Source: Phytopythium helicoides
Taxonomy: Eukaryota; Oomycota; Peronosporomycetes; Pythiales; Pythiaceae
Assembly (NCBI GenBank): GCA_024867545.1
Contig: JANFNE010000011.1
Span: 806,001 to 870,000, forward strand
Direction of reading: 5' to 3'
DNA: 64,000 nucleotides
In this document: piece by piece, positions 47,415 to 56,022 of the stretch
Layout: each line of letters starts with the position of its first letter
Position numbering within the stretch: position 1 is the stretch's first letter
Notes under the pieces: generated by a model
The model's input: only the letters and a program-made list of their open reading frames with translations
What the model was told of the DNA's origin: nothing
Database searches by the model: none
Position numbers and translations under genes: made by a program

Positions 47415-47503
47415 ATGGAGTCGTCGTGCAAACATGTGAATGCAATCCAACCATAGCGAGTTGGCTTGATTTGGTGGCGTGATGGTATTTGGAAAAGGAG
47501 GTG

Positions 47504-47801
47504 CAGAGGGGAGTTAGGATTCGCAACCAAGGTTAGTATTGCTATCGGACGAATCCATGCATGCATACCAAGAAGTATCTCCCCTTCAGCAGCATTGACA
47601 GACATCAAGCGGATTGAAGTTGGTCGCTTCTGATTGGATACTTCTCATGGGTTATTCATCTTGAAAATTGTATGTTAGTGTTCGTCTACTAATAGTATGC
47701 GTCATGAAACCTCGCGGAATAGATACTTCAGGTGCCAAAGCATGTACCCACGTTTTGGTTCGCTCGTTGCTGAGCCCGTGTCGGAGTGACCACCTCGCAA
47801 C
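47504..47801. other. Array edge and upstream region of the hydrolase gene
   Basis: Array similarity fades between about 47,500 and 47,516: GGAAAAGGAGGTGC is followed by AGAGGGGAGTTAGG, which still resembles a family A word. After that the sequence is unique and moderately AT-rich. An inverted CCAAT box (ATTGG, 47,633-47,637) may belong to the promoter of the next gene. I see no tRNA remnant and no insertion sequence here. Confidence 0.5.
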
Positions 47802-48844
47802 ATGGCCGCACCCGCCATCGACCGCCGCGGCTTGGCGCTCGCGCAGGGCGTGCTGGTCACCGTCCACGACTTGTACGGGGGCGCGTGGCCGCTGCGGCCG
47901 CTGGAGCTGTATCTGGGCCTGGCGCGAGGCTTCGACGTCGAGCCGTTCCGCTACCGCCCCCGCTCGCAGGTGCGCGCTTCCTGCGATCCGTTGCTGCCAT
48001 AGATGGCGCCAGCTCACGCTCGACTGTGTTGGTGCGCGTTTTCTCCGGCTGCAGACACTGGCCGACTCGTCTGGACGTACGCGGCAGCACTGAGAGCGTT
48101 GAGGCGGCCAACCAAGCGAGCAACTGACACGTGAGTGACGTGTGGCGCAGAGCTGGCCGAGCTGCTGCGGAGCCTTAAGCCGCACACCTCGGACGATGCT
48201 GTGGGCTTCGTCACGCACGGGTATGGCGCGCTTGTGCTGCGCGTACGTGCTGCTGGCTCCTTGCTGTGGAGATGGAGGTGGAGGCTCAAATCGCTGTGTG
48301 TGTATGTGAAGGACGCATTTCGACGCATCGACTGGGACCACACGCGGTCGAAAGTGATCATGCTGGGGCCTCCGAACCGAGGGTGCGACTTGCTTCCTCG
48401 CTCATTCTCACCATCAGGTCTAATGCTGCTGCTACTGGTGTCGATCAGGCTCCAGTACTACCGACTCATGAAGAAGAACATTGGGATCGCTGGTTGGGGA
48501 GGAGTTGCGGCCGACGAGCTCGCCGCGCTCTCGGCGGACGAGCTCGACACGCGCTTGGGGAAGCTCCCGCGGCGCTGCTACCCGCTCGTGGTCTCGGGCT
48601 CGCTCAGCTTGAACCCGTTCAACCAGCGCCACTACCCGAACGACGGGCTGGTGCGGCTGGAGGAGACGCAGCTGCCTGGCGAGTTCCGCCACCAGGTACG
48701 GACATCCGAGTTGAGTTGTCTGGTGGGGAGGGGACAATGCTAAGGGAACGATGCGCTGCCGTGCAGATCGTAGCGGCGCCGCACTACCTGCTGCCGTCGC
48801 ACCCGCTGGTCATGGACCTCGCGCGCGGGTTTTTGGAGGCGTAG
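47802..48844 (+). CDS. Alpha/beta-hydrolase (lipase-like) family protein with nucleophile Ser replaced by Gly
   Basis: Six exons (47802-47969, 48055-48076, 48151-48242, 48312-48382, 48449-48695, 48767-48844) give a continuous 225-aa frame; all junctions are GT-AG and keep phase. The fold is suggested by VTVHDLYGG near the N-terminus (oxyanion region), FVTHGYGALVLR in the middle, then VIMLGPPNRG. In the bacterial and oomycete lipase-like relatives the middle motif is typically THSxGG, with Ser as nucleophile. Here residue 87 is Gly (GGG codon, 48219-48221). The likely acid (NDGLVRLEE) and base (HYLLPSHP) remain, so a non-catalytic role or a changed mechanism is possible. There is no signal peptide. 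Exon 2 is only 22 nt. The gene is convergent with the next gene, 86 bp apart. The family call rests on motif memory; the exact function is unknown. Confidence 0.75.
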
Positions 48845-48930
48845 AGGCTCTGATGAAGGTTGTCACGAGCTGTATTTAACGATTGCCTCGACAGTAATGG
48901 CGGCCAATAAATATCCCTGGCGCCGGCGGG

Positions 48931-49293
48931 TCACGCGGGCGACCAGAAGGCGACGTAGCTGACGAGCGGCGCGTCCGGGTCCTTGACGGCGAGCACGAGC
49001 GCGGCGGCGGCGCCGAGCGCGCAGGCGGCCACCAGCAGCAGCAGCAGGAAGCGCAGCAGCAGCACGAGGAAGATGCCGTGCAGGATGCCCTTGGCCTCTC
49101 CGCGGAAGGCGCGCATGGACTGCGCCGTCTTGCCGTCGGGGTCCTCGGCAGCCAGCGAGCGGCCGCCGCGCGCGCTGGGCTGGCGCTGCATGGCCGCCTG
49201 CACGTGCGCCAGGAAGCGGCTGGACACGTGCTGTGCGTGGCGCCGCGTGGGCGTCGAGGGCTCCGCGAAGGTCACGCGCGGGGCGTCGGCCAT
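48931..49293 (-). CDS. Small single-pass membrane protein, function unknown
   Basis: Single exon, 120 aa. The ATG at 49293 lies in a GCCATGGCC context. The N-terminal 70 residues are charged and rich in Arg/Ser/Gln, with AEPSTPTRRHAQHVSSRFL. They are followed by a strongly hydrophobic segment of about 30 residues (from GIFLVLLLRFLLLLLVAAC through ALVLAV) and a short tail ending YVAFWSPA. This suggests a tail-proximal anchored protein with its N-terminus in the cytosol or matrix. I recognise no family. The high GC content could let a spurious frame appear, but the clean start, membrane profile and fit between neighbours support a real gene. Confidence 0.6.
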   Translation of the reverse strand: MADAPRVTFAEPSTPTRRHAQHVSSRFLAHVQAAMQRQPSARGGRSLAAEDPDGKTAQSMRAFRGEAKGILHGIFLVLLLRFLLLLLVAACALGAAAALVLAVKDPDAPLVSYVAFWSPA

Positions 49294-49552
49294 GGCGGCG
49301 GCTGGGGGCGGGAAGGCGGAATGGCGAGCGACGACGGCGAGGTTGAACGTCCACCCTCACGGCGCCGCCCGTCTTTGGGCTTGCTCGAATGCATACTGGA
49401 GCCAAAAGGGTGGACGGCGCGGGGAGACGCACCCACCAGCGCCGTTGTCGCGTCGCGAGCATACTGAGCGCCACACAAACGTGACCGAACATGGTTTTTC
49501 TACTGTCTAGAGGCGGCGGCGCCATCCACATGACGTGTGATGTGTACCCAAC

Positions 49553-50792
49553 CTACAGCTTGGGAGCCAGCCGCACGACCTTGGCGACCACGACCGTGAT
49601 GTCATCGGGCTTGAGGTTGTGGCGCAGGGAGGCCAGCACGATGTTCTCGGCGGCCTTGGCCGGGTCCGCGGCCACGACGTCGACCAGCGACGCGATGTCT
49701 CCATGCCAGTAACTGCGCCACGACCGCATGGGCTGCCATCATCATGATCATTGGAACACGTAAGCCTCAGTGACGCGTAAGCCTTCCAGGTGAGAGCCAT
49801 CACAGGCACCCATCTCACGGCCAGACGCACCGGTTGGAAGGCGCGAGTCGCCTCCAAGTCGGGCGAAAAGTTGTCCCAGACGCCGTCCGTGGCCAGCACA
49901 ATGATGTCGCCGTCCTCAACGGCCACCTCGCCCGAGTCGGCCTGCGGAACGCTCAGTGATGGTCATCGGTGGCATCATCAACGCAGAAGACGCAGGTATT
50001 ACGCACATCGCTCGGCTGGTTCTCGATGGCTCCGTAGTGCTTGAAGCGCAACGGCACCTTGGCGAGCTGGTATGGTGCTCGGCCGTAATACTGCGCCACA
50101 CAGAAGGCACCGAGTCAAACGGGATGCGCTTCAGAGTATGCACGCCATAGCATGCTGCGCACCTGGAACTTGCTGCGGAAGACGACCTTGCCGTCGCGGA
50201 TGATGGCGAAACCCGAGTCGCCGAGGTTGGTGTACTCGAGCACGGCGGTGCCGTCGGCGGCCTCGGCGATCTTGACGATGCACGCAGTGGTGCTGCCGGC
50301 CTCGACGGCGTCGTCGTTCTGCGCCTGCTCGAAGCCGTAGCTGAGCACCTGGAGCGTGCTCACGTCGCTCTGCAGCTGCTCGTGGCGCCGCACGAACTGC
50401 GCCGCGTTGCGCATGAGGCAGCGCGAGATCTCGCCCGGGTCCACGCCGTTCTCGTTCCACCCGCCCACGCCGTCCGCCACGCCCACGATGCGCTTCGACA
50501 GGAAGAACGAGTCCTCCCCGCACGCTGCGGGGTTGCTCACGATGCCGCTGTGGTCCTTGCCCAGCGCGCAGCGCTTGTTCTTGCAGGCCGCCGTCGCGTC
50601 CAGGAAGTAGGCGGCCGCGCTCGCCACGTCGCGGCCGCTCGTCGCCTCCGAGCCGAACGCGCGCTCCCCGCCGCCCGAGCGCGCGCGGAAGTGGAACGCG
50701 CGCCGCTGCAGCGCGTCGCCGCCGCTGTGCGCGCGTCGTACGGAGCGCTGGAGGCCGCGCACGGCGCCGCGCCTGCCCACCGCGTGCATCAT
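49553..50792 (-). CDS. PP2C-type protein phosphatase, PPTC7/Ptc7-like (mitochondrial)
   Basis: Four exons (50792-50163, 50090-50007, 49941-49831, 49732-49553) give about 334 aa. The metal-dependent Ser/Thr phosphatase (PPM) motifs are in order: CGEDSFFLS, VGVADGVGGWNENGVDPGE, GSTTACIVKI, YTNLGDSGFAIIRDGKVV, DGDIIVLATDGVWDN and DDITVVVAKV. GVGGW and the overall layout match the PPTC7/Ptc7 branch, whose yeast and animal members act in mitochondria (coenzyme Q metabolism, mitophagy control). The Arg-rich, Asp/Glu-poor first 30 residues (MMHAVGRRGAVRGLQRSVRR) look like a mitochondrial presequence. The last intron could use either of two donors 12 bp apart (before GTGCGT or GTGAGA); both keep phase. 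Divergent from the bL20m gene with a 184-bp shared upstream region. Confidence 0.88.
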
Positions 50793-50832
50793 GGTGGTCG
50801 AGTGCCCTGTAGGGGGAGTGTCGCCAGAAATC

Positions 50833-50887
50833 GCTCATTATCAACCAATGAAAAGCGCGGGTGATGGATTTGGCGCCAGTTGATTGG
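50833..50887. promoter_or_regulatory. Divergent promoter elements between phosphatase and bL20m
   Basis: The 184-bp gap holds GCTCATT at 50,833-50,839, which resembles the oomycete initiator core GCTCATT. A CCAAT box lies at 50,845-50,849 and an inverted CCAAT (ATTGG) at 50,883-50,887. The initiator-like word is on the + strand, facing bL20m. Function is inferred from motif and position only. Confidence 0.4.
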
Positions 50888-50976
50888 ACGAAAGGCCGTC
50901 CTGCGAGGCAATTCCTCGCCTCCGTTCGTGGTGGAGACGCAGTGACCAAAGCGACCGCAGCGGCGAAGCGACCGAT

Positions 50977-51386
50977 ATGTCCTGGGGCAAGCACAAGAAG
51001 ATCCTGGCCATGGCCAAGGGCTACCGCGGCCGCGCCAACTCGTGCTACCGCACGGCCATCAACCGCGTCGAGAAGGGCCTGCAGTACCAGTACCGCGACC
51101 GCAAGCAGAAGAAGCGCGTACGTCTCGCGTGCTGCTCCGTGTTCGGCGTCCTCGTGGCGTGCTAACGCTCGTTACGCGGCGCCTCTATCGCCATTGACAG
51201 GACATGCGCTCGCTGTGGATCCAGCGCATCAACGCCGGCGCGCGCCAGGAGGGCACGACGTACTCGAAGCTCTTTGGCGAGCTCAACGGCTCGGGCATCG
51301 ACCTCAACCGCAAGGTGCTGGCCGACCTGGCCGCCACCGAGCCCTTCAGCTTCAAGTCGGTGCTCGAGGTCGTCAAGCAGCTGTAG
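50977..51386 (+). CDS. Mitochondrial large ribosomal subunit protein bL20m
   Basis: Two exons (50977-51117 and 51201-51386) join as KKR-DMRS and give 108 aa, close to bacterial L20 (about 117 aa). Diagnostic stretches are [51 protein letters not shown] and NRKVLADLA. bL20 binds 23S-type rRNA early in assembly of the large subunit. The protein is highly basic at its N-terminus, which may double as the targeting signal. The start is the ATG directly before SWGKHKK; upstream frames lack similarity. The intron is 83 bp, with donor GTACGT and acceptor GACAG. Confidence 0.93.
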
Positions 51387-51670
51387 ATCGCGCCCTCCGC
51401 TGTTGCCTGCCGTCCAGGAGGGGGCGAGAGGTGGACCACGAGAGAAGAGAGTAAATAGCAAGCTCCAGTGCACATCTATGAATGACATGCCGAGGTGATC
51501 GATAACGCATGGGGACTTTACCAGCTGAGGGTACTGCGTGCTCTCTTCATCCTTAGAGCCTCTTCTTCCTACAGCTCCCGCTAGTTTCACGTTTTTCAGT
51601 TTTGCCTGCCTGCCCTTCTGTTGATAGCTTTTTCGCCTCGGGGGAGCCAGCGACGCCATAGCTTTTCAAC
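51387..51670. other. Convergent intergenic region (bL20m / phosphagen kinase)
   Basis: 284 bp between two stop codons; presumably both 3' UTRs. I see no further gene. Confidence 0.5.
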
Positions 51671-53052
51671 TCACTTCTTCTTGAGCGCCGCAACCTTCTT
51701 GTCAATCGAGCGGCCCTTCTTCAGGTCCTCCTCAAGCTCAATGAGCTTCCAGACACCGTCGATCATGGTCTGCACGAGCTCCACCTCCGAGTACCCGATG
51801 CGCGCCTTGTTGGACACGTCGTACACGCCGCCCGGTCCAGGGGGCGAGTGCTCGCCCTTGGAGCCGCGAGCCTGCAGTCCGAGCACGTCGCACAGCTCGT
51901 AGAACTGGTCCGAGTTCTTGGCCAGGTACGGGAACTTGATCATGACGCTCGCGCGCAGACCCGTGCCGAGGTTCGACGGGCACGTGCACACGAAGCCCAG
52001 GTGCTCGTCGTACATGTACTCGCGGCCTTCGCCCTTGACGACCTTCTCGACGTCGCAGACGCCGCGGGCAAAGCGGTCGAACACCTCGAGCACGTTGCCG
52101 CCATCCTGCATGGCGATGACACGCATGTGGTCCTCCTCGTTGACCCAGACCAGGAACGTCTTCTGGTCGTTGTGGAAGATACCGCGTCCATCGGGCCAGT
52201 CGCGAGCAGCTCCAGCGTTCGTGAGCAGTGTGCCGCCACCAGGCTTCTGGAACAGGAAGTGGTCGTCGATGAGCTGCTGCTCCTCCTCCTTGGTCATCTT
52301 GCTCAGCGGGTAGTACTTGCCCTTGAGATCCTGTGTGAGGTTGCTCAGCGCCTTGGATAGCACACGTTCGACCTCACGGCGCTCGCCACGCGACGTTCCA
52401 GGCGGAAGGGCGAGTCCACGCACGCTACGACCGGCGCGGATGCGCGTGGAGACCACGTAACTGTCCGGCAGCTTGCCGTTCTTGATCTTGCTGGGGTCGA
52501 TGTCGGTCTTGTGCGCGTCCGTGGGCTTGTAGCCGTGCCAGCCTTCGATCACAAGGTCCATGAGCTCCTTGAATGCCACGTACGACTCCTCATCGCCTGC
52601 CACGATGCCCACACCGAGGTGCGGCGTGTCGATGCCCGTCTGGATGGCCTGGTCCAGCGTGTAGCCTCCAGGCGTGCGGCGGTCCTTGAGCTTGGCGTAG
52701 ATCTCTGGCGTCAGGTTCTTGGCCATGAGGCTGCGGTGCTTGGGGGTCAGCACGGGAAAGTTGTCGTACTTGGAGCCTGCCGAGGTCGACCCGGAGATGC
52801 CCAGGTCCTTCTCGATGTTGCGGAGGCGAGCCGAGATGTCTCGAAGCACCTCGGACGTCGAGCCCGCCGAGTTCTCGGACGTCGCCGGTCGTGAGTAGCT
52901 GGCAGCCACGAGCCCGAGTGCTGCGGCGCTGGAGGCCGCGATGAGTCCGCCGTTGCGGCGAAGCACACGAGCTGCAAGAAAACCACAGTGCTGTCAGCGA
53001 CTTCTCCATTTTCGAGCCACGGCAGACACAGAACTGCCGACGAACCCAACAT
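51671..53052 (-). CDS. Mitochondrial phosphagen kinase (ATP:guanido phosphotransferase; taurocyamine/creatine kinase type)
   Basis: Transfers phosphate between ATP and a guanidino compound as an energy buffer. The bulk is one exon (52971-51671). A 7-nt first exon (53052-53046, ATG TTG G) joins across a 74-bp intron to give [17 protein letters not shown], an amphipathic Arg-rich mitochondrial presequence, and a 435-aa protein. The N-terminal domain has [19 protein letters not shown] and [12 protein letters not shown]. The catalytic domain has [20 protein letters not shown] and the active-site Cys in [17 protein letters not shown] (about residue 333). Oomycetes are known to have taurocyamine-kinase-like enzymes, so that substrate is likely but not shown by sequence. 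The donor GTTCGT is slightly off the usual GTRNGT. Without exon 1 the large exon has no ATG before its conserved part, which supports the split start. Confidence 0.9.
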
Positions 53053-53277
53053 GCTGGAGGAGGAGGTGGAGACTGAAGGCGGAGCTGGAGTGCTGACGAC
53101 GCGTCGAGTCCGGAAGTGACGGCGACCGACGTGCGGGTGAAAGATCGCGTCGCGGAGGATCACTGGGCGTGAGTATGCGGCGACTTGAGGCCACCAAAGA
53201 TCGCGGCTCTCCATGATACAGTGACACGCACCAGCGGATTCGAGCTTCCGGCCGAGCCACACACGCCGCACGCAATG

Positions 53278-53669
53278 CACGACTTCAACGTTCGCCAGGG
53301 CAACGAGACCTACTGTCATGACTCTTGCAGCAAATCCAGCACCGGCACGGCCGACAGCAACGTCAGCAGGCAGGGGTCAAACTTTGGCAGTGGCCACGTC
53401 GCCGACGTAGACATCCAAGCACAACTGGTCGGGACCATTGCCATCGCCATCCTCGCCTTGCTCAATAATGTGATCGTGCATGTGCATCCCAGTAGCGCTA
53501 CCAACACCATAGATCAGGATCCACACCGCAGCGTACTCAATAAGTATTGTTGTGTGTATTTCTCTCCTGAAGCTCCTACTCGAGGGCCGCCAGGCTGCCT
53601 TCTCTCGAGAACCTGCATTACAGTACCAACCGCTGGACACGGAGCTCACAGCCGCTTCTGACTACACCT
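53278..53669 (+). CDS. Possible small membrane-protein gene, structure unresolved
   Basis: Two protein-like frames lie in the gap between the divergent phosphagen kinase and the convergent CCT7 gene. One frame from about 53,275 runs through QLVGTIAIAILALLNNVIVH (hydrophobic). A second frame continues from about 53,515 as AAYSISIVVCISLLKLLLE, then QYQPLDTELTAASDYT and a stop at 53,669. A TAG separates them at the switch near 53,512. Either an intron ending at CCATAG (donor not clear) or one extra base near 53,512 would join them into a protein with two membrane segments. I recognise no family; the gene model is tentative. Confidence 0.35.
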
Positions 53670-53715
53670 GAAGAAGAGGACGCAGCTTGCCAACGAGTCG
53701 GCGGCACTCAGCCGC

Positions 53716-55761
53716 TTATGCACCGCCCTTGCCGCGGAACGCACGCACGCCTCGGCCCAGACCGCGGCCACCGCCCATCATACCTCGCATGCCCTGGCCA
53801 CCCATGGCCGCGCTCATCGGGGCTCCCTGGCCAGGACCCCCCTGCGGCTGCTCCGACTTGGGGTTGCGCACCGTCTCGTCGACCGACAGGATCAGGCACG
53901 CGGCTTCCGTCGCCGCCGCAATCGAGTTGATCTTGTTAGCTGCGGGCTCCCACACATGCGACTCGTACGTGTCACAAATGCCACCCGAGTTGATGTCCAC
54001 GCCGAACCACTTGCCCTCCTCCGGGTCCTTGAAGTGCTTCTGGCGCAGGCGGTTCAGGATGTCCGTCGAGTCATGGCCAGCGTTATCAGCGATCTGGCGC
54101 GGGATGATCTCGAACGCCTTGGCGTATGCGTTCACAAGCAGCTGTGCCTTGCCCTCGATCGTACGCGCGTACTGCCGCAGGTGGCGAGACACCTCCATCT
54201 CAATCGCACCACCACCAGCAACCACGGTCGACGACGCTACAGCGCGCTTGACGACCATCAGGGCGTCGTGCACCGAGCGGTGCGCCTCCTCAATGAACTG
54301 CTCAGCACCACCACGGAGAACAATCGTCGAGCTCTTCGCCTGACTGCATTCCATGAAGATGTTGTAGCGCTCGTTGCCGACCTGGCGCTCCTCGAAGCGA
54401 CCGCACGTTCCTAGCACGTCCGGCGTCATGTCATGAACCGACGTCTGCACAACACCACCCGTAGCGCGCAGGGTGCGGTCCATGTCGTCCTGGGGAACAC
54501 GGCCGGCACAGAACAGACCACGGTCGGCAAAGTACTGCGTCGCGAGATCACCAATGGGCAGCTTCGACAGAATAATCTTGGCACCGGTCTTCACGCACAG
54601 ATCGAGCTTCTCGTAAATAATGTTCCACTCGGCGTCCACGATCGACTGGTACTTGGTCGGGTCGTCAATGCGGACCTCGGCATTCTCCTTCTCCGACTTC
54701 AGCTCGAGCTCAACGTTCAGCAGCAGGATCTTGGGGTTCGTGAACGACTTGGGCTGCTGCTCAAAGCCGGCGTACGAGAACGTTTTCTTGAAGGCGACAC
54801 CCTTGACAAGGAACGAGTCCGTCGTGGATCCGCCCGGGACCTTCTTGATACCAACCATGGAGATATCCATGTCCTCGTCAAGGCTGAGCACAGAGTCCAC
54901 AACCTGCAACACCACCAGACAATTAGCATCTTGAGCGGTAAGAGCAATGTTGGACTAGACGACCAACGCACCATAGGCGAGAAGAAGGCCTTGTGACGAG
55001 AGATGAGCTTTGAGTTCAGCGCCGTACCAGCCACGCGCTCGAGCATCTGGCGGCGTCCGACCTCGTCCGAGTCGGCAACACGGATCTGGATCTCCTTGAT
55101 CTTTTCGACCGCGAGCTGACCAGCCTTGCGGTAGCTCTACACCAGAAAAGAACGACAAATGAGAACCTTTGTCCTTCAAGACATCGCTTCCTCTGTATCC
55201 AGCAGCTAACCTTGATGATCATCTGCGGGTGCATGTTCTCCTCAATGAAGGGCTTGGCCTGGCGAAGGAACTCGGCACCGAGCAGCACAACGGAGGTTGT
55301 ACCATCGCCGACCTCAGCGTCCTGGGAGAGCGAGATGTCCACGAGCGTCTTGGCGGCCGGGTGGACCACGTCCAGCAGGTTCATGATGGTGGCACCGTCA
55401 TTCGAGATGGTTGTCTGCGATACACAGAGACCGGCTGGTTCGTAAGCGCTAGAATCTCTCTTAAGCGTATCCTGACAGGCCTCGCACCTTGTTGCCGGCG
55501 TGGATGAGCTTGTCCATGCCGCGCGGGCCCAGCGTGGTGCGCACGGCCTCCATGACGGCCTGGCAGGCGTTGATGTTGCTGATGAGCTGCGCCTTGCCCT
55601 GGCTGGTGTCCGTGCCCTCCTTGAGCAGGATAATCTGCGGTTGCTGCGCTCCAACGACACATACACACTTTAGCGCCTCCTGCAGCCCCCAGAGCGCGCC
55701 CAGAGCCCGTTCCAACGGCTAGAGCATCAACATGAGCAGCGGAAGCACGCACCATCATCAT
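53716..55761 (-). CDS. CCT7: T-complex protein 1 subunit eta (CCT7) of the cytosolic chaperonin
   Basis: Subunit of the eight-member TRiC/CCT ring that folds actin, tubulin and WD-repeat proteins in the cytosol. Five exons (55761-55753, 55643-55488, 55414-55211, 55136-54972, 54903-53716) yield 573 aa. The opening [49 protein letters not shown] and [10 protein letters not shown] form the ATP-binding equatorial domain. [14 protein letters not shown] and [12 protein letters not shown] lie in the apical part. [29 protein letters not shown] and [20 protein letters not shown] mark the eta subunit specifically. The tail ends in a Gly/Arg/Met-rich stretch. The first exon is only 9 nt (three Met codons), which matches the MM start of other eta subunits. 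All splice sites are GT-AG with phase kept. Confidence 0.96.
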
Positions 55762-56022
55762 CTTGGACGCGAGGGGGACGGGGAGCGACCGGGACGGCGG
55801 GGGGAGCGGCGCGCGGCGGATCGGTCGACGAGGTGGCGGCCGAAGATTTTGTCACCACAGAAATCTTACGGTCGGCGCCTGCGCTAAGTACGAATTGAGA
55901 GATGCTGAATAGTGCGCTCTTCACATTTGAACCGGGACATAGATTGCATAGAGGGTCATGTTGAAGACAAATCGCATGACCAAGCAAGCCTCCCCCCACC
56001 GCAGCGAACGAGGGTGCACCTA

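Larger units (their letters stand above)
1..47503. repeat. Tandem array of composite tRNA-Ser / U6 / tRNA-Trp / tRNA-Thr units
   Basis: The stretch consists of 26 units defined by successive tRNA-Ser starts at 324, 2146, 3972, 5799, 7632, 9459, 11279, 13125, 14953, 16780, 18653, 20560, 22438, 24305, 26191, 28088, 29973, 31862, 33748, 35630, 37506, 39390, 41261, 43155, 45049 and 46942. Unit lengths range from 1,820 to 1,907 bp. Every complete unit holds the same four RNA genes in the same order and orientation, separated by spacers of about 250, 130, 270 and 830-960 bp made largely of GT/CA simple sequence. Position 1 already lies inside the Thr-to-Ser spacer, so the array continues to the left. 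No protein gene, transposase or reverse transcriptase lies in it. All open frames here overlap the RNA genes or simple repeats and carry frame-breaking differences between units. Confidence 0.97.
31461..47503. repeat. Unit family B2 block
   Basis: B2 units are 1,871-1,894 bp and differ from B1 by consistent substitutions. Examples are GAACACAAAAC for GGACACAAAAC, GTTGCGAGACAG for CTTTGCGAGACAG, AAAGATTGAAAAGG downstream of tRNA-Trp, and TCATGTTATC after tRNA-Thr. RNA genes are intact except for one shared U6 substitution in units 19 and 22. The last unit (26) is again slightly different and is truncated after U6. Confidence 0.8.

Noticed and set aside
1..47503. CRISPR array or transposon array
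   Set aside because: Units are 1.8-1.9 kb with eukaryotic Pol III genes; there are no short direct repeats with unique spacers, no terminal inverted repeats and no transposase or reverse transcriptase.
48400..48406. Initiator-like GCTCATT on the + strand
   Set aside because: It lies in intron 4 of the hydrolase-like gene, so a promoter there is unlikely.
50131..50994. Long frame opposite or shifted to the phosphatase exon
   Set aside because: Arg/Ala-rich composition typical of a shadow frame in GC-rich DNA; the phosphatase frame carries all conserved motifs.
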